From Acidimicrobiia bacterium (lineage in GTDB: Bacteria > Actinomycetota > Acidimicrobiia > Acidimicrobiales > Acidimicrobilacustridaceae), in assembly GCA_016462055.1 (NCBI GenBank), contig JAEMTX010000067.1, positions 1 through 9,775 of the forward strand: a DNA stretch of 9,775 nucleotides, given 5' to 3'. This document shows, piece after piece, positions 1 to 6,221 of this stretch (positions are counted from its first letter, which is position 1; each line of letters starts with the position of its first letter). A program made the translations under genes and the position numbers. The notes beneath the pieces are model-generated. The model searched no databases and was not told where the DNA came from. It saw only the letters and a list, made by a program, of their open reading frames with translations.

Positions 1-492
1 GAACTTCACGAATGTCCGGTAGTGCATGTTCGAGACACCGGCCACAATTGGTGTGAAGGTTCGAACAATCGGAACAAACCGGGCAAGGACGATCGACTTC
101 GAACCGTGTTTGGCGAAAAACTTCTCGGCGCTCTCGACATATTCCGGTTTGAACAACCGGGACTTAGGCCGCTTAAAAAGAGAAGGTCCGACCTTCTTCC
201 CAAAGAGATAACCCACCTGATCTCCGGCGATCGCCGCAAGGGTTACTCCCAGCATGACAATCCAGATGTGGCCGCCGGCGAGTTGGAATATCTCACCATC
301 TTCCGAGATCTTGATGCCATAGGTGGCCAGCCCGGCGGTAAAGAGCAATGAATCGCCGGGGAGGAAGAAACCAATGAGGATGCCCGATTCAGCGAAGATC
401 ACGATGAACAAGCCGATAAGGCCGATCGACTCGAGAAGTTTTTGTGGGTCAATGCCGACTGCGAAAATTGCGTTAGTCATGGCGGGGAACAT
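1..492 (-). CDS. DedA family integral membrane protein (3' end cut by window start)
   Basis: This is the N-terminal 164 residues of a DedA/SNARE-associated superfamily membrane protein; the C-terminus lies beyond base 1. DedA proteins act in the cytoplasmic membrane as proton-dependent transporters or lipid flippases (family knowledge). Hallmarks seen: a first hydrophobic segment at about residues 20-60 with Glu35 in AESG, the motif GFFLPGDSLLF at about 41-51, a second segment at about 75-95 with AGDQVGY, and the conserved RFVPIVRTFTP at 138-148 followed by AG. The start at 492 is preferred: AGGG lies 8 bases upstream, whereas the in-frame ATG at 480 has no ribosome site. It follows the hydroxyacid dehydrogenase gene by 67 bp on the same strand, with a small hairpin between. 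Family assignment is firm; the exact substrate cannot be told. Confidence 0.93.
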   Translation of the reverse strand, partial: MFPAMTNAIFAVGIDPQKLLESIGLIGLFIVIFAESGILIGFFLPGDSLLFTAGLATYGIKISEDGEIFQLAGGHIWIVMLGVTLAAIAGDQVGYLFGKKVGPSLFKRPKSRLFKPEYVESAEKFFAKHGSKSIVLARFVPIVRTFTPIVAGVSNMHYRTFVKF

Positions 493-525
493 GGCCGGAA
501 CCCTAGCGGTGAGACCCTTGCTGAC

Positions 526-543
526 CGTGGCACATCAGCCACG
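526..543. repeat. Intergenic hairpin, CGTGGC / GCCACG
   Basis: A perfect 6-bp inverted repeat with a 6-base loop sits between the hydroxyacid dehydrogenase stop and the dedA-like start. Neither side has a T-tract, so it is not a classical intrinsic terminator. It may be a weak processing or pausing hairpin, or chance. Confidence 0.35.
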
Positions 544-559
544 AAACTTCTGACGTATG

Positions 560-1501
560 TCAGTAGCCGTCGGCGGGATTGACGAGCGACAACAACGGTT
601 CATCGTTCAGATACAAACGCAGATTGTTGATAAACGTTGCGTACATGGCCTGGAACGCGCCCGACCAATTCCACGACACATGGGGGCTGAGTCGCACCGC
701 AGGGTGCGAGTACATCCAATGGCCGTCAGGGAGCGGCTCGGGGTCGGTGGCATCGATATCGGCGCAAGCCACGATGCCACTGTCAAGCGCACGCAGCAGT
801 GCACCGTCGTCGATGATCGGGCCGCGAGCCACGTTGACGAGTTGCACACCAGGCTTCATTGCGGCGAAGATCTCGTCATTGAAAAGTCCGCGAGTCGCGT
901 CGGTGAGCGGTGCAACAAGCACGACATGGTCGGCATCGGCCACGAGTTCGGCGACAGAACGAACCATGCAGACGCCATCGATCGGGCTCGGCGCGTCGCT
1001 ATTGCGCATTGCTGTGACTTTCATCCCAAATGGGAGCGCTCGCTGAGCGATTGCCGTTCCAATTCCGCCTAAGCCCAAAATGGCAAGGTTCGCGTTGTCG
1101 AGCGTTCCAAACGATGGCGACGGAATATTCCAATGCTTTGGTTGCTCAGCGACAAACGAGCCGGGCATGCGTTTCACGAACGACAACATGCAGGCCATGA
1201 CCCATTCGGAAATAGGAACGGCGCTGAGGCCGCGTGAATTGGTGAGGATCAGGTCGTCGCCAATGAGGTGCAGCGGGAACTTGTCGATGCCGGTGCCAAT
1301 GAGATGGACCCACTTCACACCACGACTGAGGGCATCTTCCAGAGTCGGAACGCTTGTGGGCGTGGTGATGAGCACATCGCCAACAACATCGGGGTCGATC
1401 TCGCCATCCATCGGAATGGCGATGACCTCGACCCGGGAAGCGAGGTCGTCGGGAATGTGGATCGTGTCGAGTCGACCCACATGGCTAAGCACTCGAAGCA
1501 C
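560..1501 (-). CDS. D-isomer-specific 2-hydroxyacid dehydrogenase
   Basis: Cytosolic oxidoreductase that interconverts a 2-oxoacid and a D-2-hydroxyacid using NAD(P)H (family knowledge); the substrate is not identifiable. The 313 residues match the family's usual length of about 310-330. Seen: a Rossmann glycine motif GLGGIG at 143-148, catalytic Arg226 in NVARGP, Glu255 in DPEPLP and His274 in LSPHVSW, so the Arg-Glu-His set is complete. The second Rossmann strand ends in Met-Arg (Arg166) rather than an acidic residue, which tends to favour NADP(H) over NAD(H), as in glyoxylate/hydroxypyruvate reductases; this is an inference. Start choice: GTG at 1501 has AGAGGG 9 bases upstream. An in-frame TTG at 1507 is only 3 bases from the same site, so it is less likely but would add two residues. 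Divergent from the SCP2-like gene. Confidence 0.93.
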   Translation of the reverse strand: MLRVLSHVGRLDTIHIPDDLASRVEVIAIPMDGEIDPDVVGDVLITTPTSVPTLEDALSRGVKWVHLIGTGIDKFPLHLIGDDLILTNSRGLSAVPISEWVMACMLSFVKRMPGSFVAEQPKHWNIPSPSFGTLDNANLAILGLGGIGTAIAQRALPFGMKVTAMRNSDAPSPIDGVCMVRSVAELVADADHVVLVAPLTDATRGLFNDEIFAAMKPGVQLVNVARGPIIDDGALLRALDSGIVACADIDATDPEPLPDGHWMYSHPAVRLSPHVSWNWSGAFQAMYATFINNLRLYLNDEPLLSLVNPADGY

Positions 1502-1602
1502 GGTCAATCGCCCTCTCTCATGGCCTGCAGCAGCGGAGGTGCTGCGGAGGGTCAGCGTAACGGACCCAAACTCGTGGTGACCGAGGAACGGGCTTCACCG
1601 AC

Positions 1603-1608
1603 TACGGT
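1603..1608 (+). promoter_or_regulatory. Candidate -10 element TACGGT of the SCP2-like gene
   Basis: TACGGT fits the actinobacterial TAnnnT -10 pattern and lies 7 bases before the ATG, which would put transcription start at or next to the start codon. No convincing -35 is seen 16-18 bases upstream. Support is the spacing plus the absence of a Shine-Dalgarno sequence. Confidence 0.35.
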
Positions 1609-1615
1609 CCGAGCG

Positions 1616-1987
1616 ATGCCCGAGTACCTCTCCCCCACGTGGTTTACCGAGGCCGATTCGCTTCTTCGTTCGAGCGAAGTCCTGAGCGCGCAGTCCAAGG
1701 GCGTGCATCTGGTGCTCGAACAACGAGTTGGCGAGGGCAATACCGCAACGGTGTGGCACGTGCGCTTTGCCGACGGCACCGTTTCGATGACCCAAGGTCT
1801 GGCCGACGAACCCGATGTCGTTTTTGTCTGTGATGTCGCAACAGCCGAAGGAATTCGCAGCGGCAAACAAAGCGCTCAAACTGCATTCATCGACGGTGCT
1901 TTGCGAGTCGAAGGTTCGATTCATTCGCTATTAGCGCATGCGGAATTATTCGCGGTGCTTGATGACGTACTCGGCCCGCTGCGCTAA
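1616..1987 (+). CDS. SCP2 sterol-binding domain-like protein
   Basis: A 123-residue single-domain protein resembling the SCP2 (sterol carrier protein 2) fold, which binds lipids or fatty acyl chains in a hydrophobic tunnel. Recognised from overall pattern: an N-terminal YLSPTWF segment, a central antiparallel sheet with WHVRFADGTVSM, then the characteristic DVVFVCDVATAEGI and SAQTAFIDGALRVEGS stretch (about residues 72-107), and a C-terminal helix. The last stretch is the SCP2 pattern in which a threshold of usage (a 'Q.AF..G..R..G' run) precedes the final helix. No signal peptide or membrane segment, so cytosolic. The ATG at 1616 has no good ribosome site but sits 7 bases after TACGGT, consistent with a leaderless message. 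The reading frame stays open far upstream, but that part is antisense to the dehydrogenase gene. Catalytic function is not expected; the ligand is unknown. Confidence 0.8.
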   Translation: MPEYLSPTWFTEADSLLRSSEVLSAQSKGVHLVLEQRVGEGNTATVWHVRFADGTVSMTQGLADEPDVVFVCDVATAEGIRSGKQSAQTAFIDGALRVEGSIHSLLAHAELFAVLDDVLGPLR

Positions 1988-2020
1988 GCACAACGGGCCG
2001 AGACCAAAGAGTTTCAGTTT
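1970..2020 (+). terminator. Intrinsic terminator of the SCP2-like gene
   Basis: A perfect 9-bp GC-rich stem (CTCGGCCCG at 1970-1978 pairing with CGGGCCGAG at 1994-2002) encloses a 15-base loop that contains the TAA stop at 1985-1987. A T-rich stretch (GTTTCAGTTTT) follows within about 20 bases. The stem is strong but the T-tract is interrupted and offset, so efficiency is uncertain. Confidence 0.6.
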
Positions 2021-2026
2021 TCGCTT

Positions 2027-2041
2027 CACCACTAAGTGGTG
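2027..2041. repeat. Short palindrome CACCAC-TAA-GTGGTG between convergent genes
   Basis: A perfect 6-bp inverted repeat with a 3-base loop lies between the convergent SCP2-like and mdh stop codons. No T-tract follows directly on either strand. It may help insulate the convergent transcripts, acting mainly on mdh messages, but it is not a textbook terminator. Confidence 0.4.
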
Positions 2042-2063
2042 CGGCCAGAAGGTGCAAATGGAA

Positions 2064-3050
2064 TCAGATGAGTCCGAGTTCCTTCACGCCGTCGCGCTCT
2101 TCAACCAGTTCGGCAACCGAAGCGTCGATGCGGCCACGTGAGAAGTCATCGATGTCGAGACCCTGCACGATTTCGTACTTGCCATTGGCGCAGGTGACGG
2201 GGAACGAAGAGATGATGCCCTCGGCCACGCCGTAGGAACCATCGGACGGAATCGCCATGGAGACCCAGTCGCCCTTGGCGGAACCAAGTGCCCAGGTGCG
2301 CATGTGATCGATTGCCGCGTTTGCAGCGGATGCCGCGCTAGAAAGCCCACGGGCTTCGATGATTGCCGCACCGCGCTGCTGAACGGTCGGGATGAAATCG
2401 TTCTCGAGCCACGCCTGATCGTTGACGAGTGCGGCAGCGTTCTGACCCTTGACTTCAGCATGAAAGAGGTCGGGGTACTGCGTGGCCGAGTGGTTACCCC
2501 AGATCGTCATCTTGGTGATGTCCGAAACGGTGGTACCGGTCTTGGCCGCAACCTGCGCCATTGCCCGGTTGTGATCAAGACGAGTCATTGCGGTGAAGCG
2601 CTCGTTCGGAATAGTCGGCGCGTTGTTCATCGCGATAAGCGCGTTGGTGTTGGCGGGGTTACCGACAACGAGGATCTTCACGTCTGACGCGGCGTTGTCT
2701 GACAGTGCCTTGCCCTGCGGCTTGAAGATGCCACCGTTTGCTTCGAGCAGATCCTTGCGCTCCATTCCCTTTGAACGGGGACGAGCGCCAACCAGAAGTG
2801 CATACGAGATGTCGCCAAACGCTTCGTCGGGGCTATCGGTGCGCACAATGTCCGAAAGCAGCGGGAATGCGCAGTCTTCGAGTTCCATCGCAACGCCCTT
2901 GAGCGCGTCCATAGCCGGAGTGATGTCCAGAAGCTGGAGGATGACCGGCTGGTCTTCTCCGAGCATCTGACCGCTAGCGATACGGAACAGAAGGCTGTAG
3001 CCGATCTGGCCGGCAGCACCGGTGACAGCTACGCGAACGGGGGTCTTCAC
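2064..3050 (-). CDS. mdh: Malate dehydrogenase (NAD-dependent)
   Basis: Cytosolic enzyme oxidising L-malate to oxaloacetate with NAD in the citric acid cycle. The 328 residues match the roughly 327-329 of the MDH type that starts near KTPVRVAVTGAAGQIG. Seen, in this numbering: nucleotide-binding TGAAGQIG at 10-17, the mobile-loop substrate arginines in GARPRSKGMER (Arg90, Arg92, Arg98), Asn131 in VVGNPANTN, the catalytic pair Asp159 (LDHNRA) and His187 (WGNHSATQYPD). All key residues are present. Start: GTG at 3050 has GGAGGA 7 bases upstream and begins exactly where the family begins; an in-frame GTG at 3092 would add 14 poorly conserved residues and overlaps the candidate -10 element. It lies 120 bp downstream of the SDR pair, with its own probable promoter between. 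Confidence 0.97.
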   Translation of the reverse strand: MKTPVRVAVTGAAGQIGYSLLFRIASGQMLGEDQPVILQLLDITPAMDALKGVAMELEDCAFPLLSDIVRTDSPDEAFGDISYALLVGARPRSKGMERKDLLEANGGIFKPQGKALSDNAASDVKILVVGNPANTNALIAMNNAPTIPNERFTAMTRLDHNRAMAQVAAKTGTTVSDITKMTIWGNHSATQYPDLFHAEVKGQNAAALVNDQAWLENDFIPTVQQRGAAIIEARGLSSAASAANAAIDHMRTWALGSAKGDWVSMAIPSDGSYGVAEGIISSFPVTCANGKYEIVQGLDIDDFSRGRIDASVAELVEERDGVKELGLI

Positions 3051-3088
3051 AGGGGGGTCCTCCACAGGGACGTCAGGTTGACGAGTCG

Positions 3089-3117
3089 ACACTAGTCAGC
3101 CGCTGAACCCCTGAAAA
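3089..3117 (-). promoter_or_regulatory. Candidate mdh promoter
   Basis: On the minus strand TTTTCA (3117-3112) and TAGTGT (3094-3089) are separated by exactly 17 bases. The -10 fits TAnnnT. This predicts a leader of about 30 bases holding the GGAGGA ribosome site. The -35 matches TTGACA at only four of six positions, so the call is moderate. Confidence 0.42.
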
Positions 3118-3170
3118 AACCGCGAGATCTGTTTGCCGACGGTCAATCGACCACCGTGCTTGGCAACGCC

Positions 3171-3977
3171 TTAGAGCGTGACCGGATACGGGAACTTGGC
3201 GTCCACGCCGCCGTCGACCACGAGGGTGCGCCCGGTCACATAGGCCGACATATCGCTGGAGAAAAACAGTGCTGCCGATGCGATATCGGCAGTCGCGCCC
3301 ATCTTCTGCAGCGGAGCGTTGCCCGCATTAAGCGCACGCTGTTCATCGCTGAACACCGCTTCCATACGAGGGCTGAGGATCGTGCCGGGAGCAACTGCGT
3401 TGGCACGAATACCGAAGCCACCGAGTTCGATGGCCAGGGTCTGCACCCATGCCATGAGCCCAGCTTTGGCCGCCCCGTATGCGGCATGCATCGGAGCAGC
3501 AGTGAACCCGCTCACCGAAGCAATAAACACCATCGTGCCGCCGCCGGACTTCGACATGAGTCGACCAAATGCTTGTGACAACAAGAACGCATGGCGAAGG
3601 CAGATGTCGATTTCCCAATCGAAGGTTTCGTCAGTCATGTCGAGAATGGATTCCCAACGAGCCATACCAACGATGTCAACGAGGCCATCGATGCGACCGT
3701 TAATAGCTTCGGCATCGGCAGCAAGTCTTGCGGCACCTTCACGAGTGGTGACATCGCCCACCCAAGCAACACCGGCTGGACCGATTTCGGCGGCAATCTC
3801 TGCAGCACGATCGGCATCAACATCGACACACACCACGGTCTTAGCGCCCGCCTGCACGAGTGCATGCGAAGTCATGCGTCCCATGCCAACGCCGGCACCG
3901 GCCACCACAAACGTGCGGCCATCGACGCGAAGGCGTGAAAGGAAATCGGGTACGGGAGTGTTGTCACCGGTTGTCAT
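3171..3977 (-). CDS. SDR family oxidoreductase, motif-deviant
   Basis: Short-chain dehydrogenase/reductase, 268 residues, classical size. Such cytosolic enzymes oxidise or reduce alcohol/carbonyl groups with NAD(P)(H); the substrate is unknown. Seen: cofactor motif GAGVGMG at 27-33 (GxxxGxG intact, though the usual leading TG is AG), acidic residues after the second strand (VDVD, 51-54) that favour NAD, catalytic Ser154, Tyr167 and Lys171 (YGAAK), and a C-terminal VTGRTLVVDGG. Two usual motifs are altered: NNAG is DIVG at 101-104, and the tetrad Asn position in the VNL motif reads ICL (Cys126). It lies 39 bp downstream of a second SDR gene and is probably co-transcribed with it. A short GGAA lies upstream of the ATG at 3977. 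It may be active with changed geometry, or a structural partner of the neighbouring SDR; both are inferences. Confidence 0.92.
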   Translation of the reverse strand: MTTGDNTPVPDFLSRLRVDGRTFVVAGAGVGMGRMTSHALVQAGAKTVVCVDVDADRAAEIAAEIGPAGVAWVGDVTTREGAARLAADAEAINGRIDGLVDIVGMARWESILDMTDETFDWEIDICLRHAFLLSQAFGRLMSKSGGGTMVFIASVSGFTAAPMHAAYGAAKAGLMAWVQTLAIELGGFGIRANAVAPGTILSPRMEAVFSDEQRALNAGNAPLQKMGATADIASAALFFSSDMSAYVTGRTLVVDGGVDAKFPYPVTL

Positions 3978-4016
3978 GAAGTGTTCCGTTCTTGAGTTGA
4001 TCGTTTGGAAAGAATG

Positions 4017-4844
4017 TCATGCCATCACCACGCCGCCGTTAGGGCGGATCACCTGTCCGGTGATGAACCGTGATGCGTCGCTCGCAAGATAGAGCATCGC
4101 CCAGGATTGGTCCTCTGGCGTGGCGATCGTGTGTAGCGGAGATTGTGCGGCCCGAGTTTCCGTGTATGACTCGCGCTCAGCCTCGTTGGTCGATCCGTCT
4201 GCGTTGGTCCAGCGTGACTGCACCATCGGCGTGTCAGTGAAACCGGGAGCGATCGCGTTCACGCGAATGTTGTTAGCACCGAGCTCAACGGCCGCGCAAC
4301 GAGTGAGGTGCGAGACAGCGGCTTTGGTCATTGCGTAAATCGAAAGCGTCGGTGCGGGCATATCGCCACCGGCCGAGGACACATTGATGATCGAACCACC
4401 ATTGGTCATTGTGCGACCTGCGGCAGCAACGCCCCAGTAGGTGCCCCAAAGATTGACCTTGGTGATGAACTCAACATCTTCGGGCGTTGCATCGACGATA
4501 TTCATGTAGCGAATGACGCCAGCGACGTTTGCCCAAATATCGAGACGGCCGTGAGTTTTGATAGCTGCGTCGGCAAGAGCGTTGACCTGATCGCGATCAG
4601 AAACGTCGGTGGGAACGATCGTGGCGTTACCACCCGCAGCCGCAACCATTTCGGCAGTTTCTTCGAGACCGGCAACGCCGACATCGGCAATGAGCACGTT
4701 GGCCCCGGCCTGAGTGAACGTGATGGCGGCTTGGCGTCCAATTCCACCCGCAGCACCGGTGATGACTGCGGTACGGCCGTGCAGCGAAAACTGTTCGATG
4801 AGTTCGTTCGAGAGGGCTGGTCGGCCGTCAGTATTCGAGGTCAT
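4017..4844 (-). CDS. SDR family oxidoreductase (canonical)
   Basis: Short-chain dehydrogenase/reductase, 275 residues, cytosolic, substrate unknown. All classical motifs are intact: TGAAGGIG at 29-36, Asp54 at the end of the second strand (NAD preference), NVAG at 106-109, tetrad Asn131 (VNL), Ser157, Tyr170 and Lys174 (YAMTK), then the PG motif in IAPGFTDTP, and a C-terminal ITGQVIRPNGG. Start: ATG at 4844 has AGAGGA 8 bases upstream; an in-frame ATG at 4889 would add 15 residues and has no ribosome site. First gene of a probable two-gene unit with the SDR 39 bp downstream, transcribed divergently from the IclR-family regulator across a 135-bp region, which points to control by that regulator. 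Likely a dehydrogenation step in a small inducible catabolic route. Confidence 0.95.
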   Translation of the reverse strand: MTSNTDGRPALSNELIEQFSLHGRTAVITGAAGGIGRQAAITFTQAGANVLIADVGVAGLEETAEMVAAAGGNATIVPTDVSDRDQVNALADAAIKTHGRLDIWANVAGVIRYMNIVDATPEDVEFITKVNLWGTYWGVAAAGRTMTNGGSIINVSSAGGDMPAPTLSIYAMTKAAVSHLTRCAAVELGANNIRVNAIAPGFTDTPMVQSRWTNADGSTNEAERESYTETRAAQSPLHTIATPEDQSWAMLYLASDASRFITGQVIRPNGGVVMA

Positions 4845-4894
4845 TGCTCGGTTCCTCTCGTGAGCGTCAGCGACACAGGTGATCTGCATCTGTT

Positions 4895-4922
4895 TTCGCT
4901 ATTGCGAAGAACTCTTCGCTAT
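4895..4922. promoter_or_regulatory. Candidate IclR operator: three phased TTCGC/GCGAA half-sites
   Basis: TTCGC (4895-4899), GCGAA (4904-4908) and TTCGC (4915-4919) alternate in orientation. The first two form a 14-bp palindrome TTCGC-N4-GCGAA, and the octamer TTCGCTAT recurs 20 bp apart, about two helical turns. IclR-family dimers typically bind short palindromes in divergent promoter regions (family knowledge). The cluster would lie just downstream of the predicted SDR transcription start, a position suited to repression. Binding by the neighbouring regulator is an inference. Confidence 0.55.
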
Positions 4923-4931
4923 GCTGTGGCC

Positions 4932-4960
4932 ACCGTAGGACACCGGTAACACCCGGTCAA
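4932..4960 (-). promoter_or_regulatory. Candidate promoter of the SDR pair
   Basis: On the minus strand TTGACC (4960-4955) and TACGGT (4937-4932) are separated by exactly 17 bases. This places transcription start near 4925 and leaves a leader of about 80 bases that contains the TTCGC/GCGAA cluster. The -35 matches five of six consensus positions; the -10 fits TAnnnT only. Confidence 0.5.
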
Positions 4961-4979
4961 TCGAACCGAAGGCGCTGTC

Positions 4980-5873
4980 ATGGCCCGTCCCGCCCCGGCT
5001 GCCAGCCGAGCGATCCAGATTCTCGATCTTCTTGTCACCCACCCCACCGAGCGATTCACGCTGACGGAGTTAGTGCGACGCACCGGCATGAGTTTGGGGT
5101 CGGCGCACGCGACGCTCGCAGTGCTTGAAGGCAGCGGACATGTGTCGCGCAATGCAACCACCCGTGCCTATGCACTCGGTCCTGCGCTTGTCGTGGCCGG
5201 GGTCGTAGCTCTTGAGCATCACCCAGCGATTGAAGCCGCACGTCAGATAATCGAACCACTGGCCGCAGAACTTGGCGTTGAAGTCGTTGTGTCAGCACGG
5301 ACGGTCGACGAAATCATTTTCGTGGCCAGAGCTGGTGAACACAGCGCGTTTGGTCCTGGCGTGCGCGAAGGCGAACGTGTCCCCCTCGTTCCGCCCCTTG
5401 GTGCCGTGTTCCTCGCATGGGCCGAAGAACCGGAAGTGAAGCAGTGGCTTCTTCGTTCACCTGATTCCAGCCCTGCGGCGATTGAACGAAATGTTGCTGC
5501 GCTTGAACTCGCACGCACACGAGGCTTTGCGGTAACCGCTGGTTCTGACACGCAACGACAACTCGGTGAACGCACCTATTCGTTGTCGGACTCCCCCAGC
5601 AACACCCAACTTCGCAACGACGTCACTGAATTGTTTGCGGTGCTGGCAACCGAGAATTATCCCGTCGTCGATCTTGACTCGAATAGCCGATTCGATGTCA
5701 GCACAATTGCCGCACCCGTGTTCGGTGCCGATGGCGAAGTCATTGCTGCAATTTCTGCAACCGGCTTTCCGCCCGGTCTTGATGCCGACACGGTGATCAA
5801 CGCGGGAACCAAGATCCGCGACGCAGCGGCGATCGCCACCCGCTCCTCACGAGGTCGTTTCCCAACCGCCTAA
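4980..5873 (+). CDS. IclR family transcriptional regulator
   Basis: DNA-binding regulator of 297 residues with the two-domain IclR layout. The N-terminal winged helix-turn-helix spans about residues 8-70 (SRAIQILDLL, then TLTELVRRTGMSLGSAHATL as recognition helices, then GHVSRNATTRAYALGPAL as the wing). The C-terminal effector-binding domain spans about 85-285, with the conserved GERVPLVPPLGAVFLAW at 131-147 and a terminal VFGADGEVIAAISATG. IclR proteins act as dimers or tetramers and usually repress or activate an adjacent catabolic operon in response to a small aromatic, sugar or organic acid ligand (family knowledge). Start: ATG at 4980 has AAGG 8 bases upstream. Its divergent arrangement with the SDR pair and the half-site cluster between them suggest it controls both directions. 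Ligand unknown. Confidence 0.95.
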   Translation: MARPAPAASRAIQILDLLVTHPTERFTLTELVRRTGMSLGSAHATLAVLEGSGHVSRNATTRAYALGPALVVAGVVALEHHPAIEAARQIIEPLAAELGVEVVVSARTVDEIIFVARAGEHSAFGPGVREGERVPLVPPLGAVFLAWAEEPEVKQWLLRSPDSSPAAIERNVAALELARTRGFAVTAGSDTQRQLGERTYSLSDSPSNTQLRNDVTELFAVLATENYPVVDLDSNSRFDVSTIAAPVFGADGEVIAAISATGFPPGLDADTVINAGTKIRDAAAIATRSSRGRFPTA

Positions 5874-5885
5874 ACATCAATTCCA

Positions 5886-5920
5886 CATAACGCTTGGCGT
5901 TCATGACGCCATGCGTTATG
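5886..5920. promoter_or_regulatory. Near-perfect 35-bp palindrome, probable HigA operator
   Basis: Two 15-base arms (5886-5900, beginning CATAACGC, and 5906-5920, ending GCGTTATG) match at 14 of 15 positions around a 5-base loop. The palindrome covers the -35 element and most of the -10 of the higBA promoter. HigA-type antitoxins, alone or with the toxin, repress their own promoters through such palindromes (family knowledge); binding here is an inference from position. Confidence 0.72.
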
Positions 5921-5922
5921 CT
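5894..5922 (+). promoter_or_regulatory. higBA promoter, probably leaderless
   Basis: TTGGCG (5894-5899) and TATGCT (5917-5922) are separated by exactly 17 bases. Transcription start is then predicted at about 5929, the A of the higB ATG. There is no Shine-Dalgarno sequence before that ATG, which agrees with a leaderless message. Confidence 0.62.
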
Positions 5923-5928
5923 TTGACC

Positions 5929-6210
5929 ATGCTGCAATCGTTCGCTGACAAAGACACCGAGAGGGTCTGGAGCCGTGAACGCCTTCGAAAATTCCACCCC
6001 GATCTCCAGCGGGTTGCTCTTCGCAAACTCGCAATCCTCGACGCAGCCGAGTCACTCTCCGACCTCCGAATCCCTCCTGGAAACCGGTTGGAGAAACTCA
6101 GCGGCAATCGTTCAGGACAACACAGCATCCGAGTCAACGACCAATGGAGAATCTGCTTCCGTTGGACAAAAGCTGGGCCAGAAGAAATCTCAATCACGGA
6201 CTACCACTGA
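5929..6210 (+). CDS. higB: HigB-type toxin (RelE/ParE superfamily mRNA interferase)
   Basis: Toxin of a type II toxin-antitoxin pair: a small ribosome-dependent mRNA endonuclease that cuts mRNA in the ribosomal A site and stalls growth when free of its antitoxin (family knowledge). The 93 residues are the family's normal length. Seen: the N-terminal SFADKDTERVW, RKFHPDLQRVALRKL at about 20-34, the diagnostic PPGNRLEKL at 49-57, INDQWRICFRW-like VNDQWRICFRW at 69-79, and the C-terminal DYH at 91-93, which matches the catalytic Asp-Tyr-His end of characterised HigB. The ATG at 5929 rather than the in-frame ATG at 5911 is chosen because the upstream one lies inside the operator palindrome and upstream of the -10. 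The toxin gene precedes the antitoxin gene, the usual higBA order. Appears intact. Confidence 0.96.
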   Translation: MLQSFADKDTERVWSRERLRKFHPDLQRVALRKLAILDAAESLSDLRIPPGNRLEKLSGNRSGQHSIRVNDQWRICFRWTKAGPEEISITDYH

Positions 6211-6221
6211 AAGGTGTCGCA

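Noticed and set aside
550..563. CTGACGTATG shared with the region upstream of the esterase (minus strand near 7450-7460)
   Set aside because: A single 10-base match between unrelated positions is weak. The first copy lies at the 3' end of a gene, not in a promoter, so a shared regulatory site is unlikely.
1268..1615. In-frame upstream extension of the SCP2-like gene by 116 residues
   Set aside because: It is antisense to the well-supported hydroxyacid dehydrogenase, has no recognisable domain, and the SCP2-like fold begins right after the ATG at 1616.
1924..1936. TTCGCTATT copy resembling the IclR half-site
   Set aside because: It lies inside the SCP2-like coding sequence and lacks the paired GCGAA arm at the right spacing.
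3112..3170. T-run on the minus strand after the second SDR gene as a terminator
   Set aside because: No adequate hairpin directly precedes the run; only 4-bp stems with large loops can be drawn. The run fits better as part of the mdh -35 element.
3319..4949. Plus-strand open frames of 257 and 213 codons (3319-4092 and 4308-4949)
   Set aside because: Both are antisense shadows of the two SDR genes, with compositionally odd translations and no motifs.
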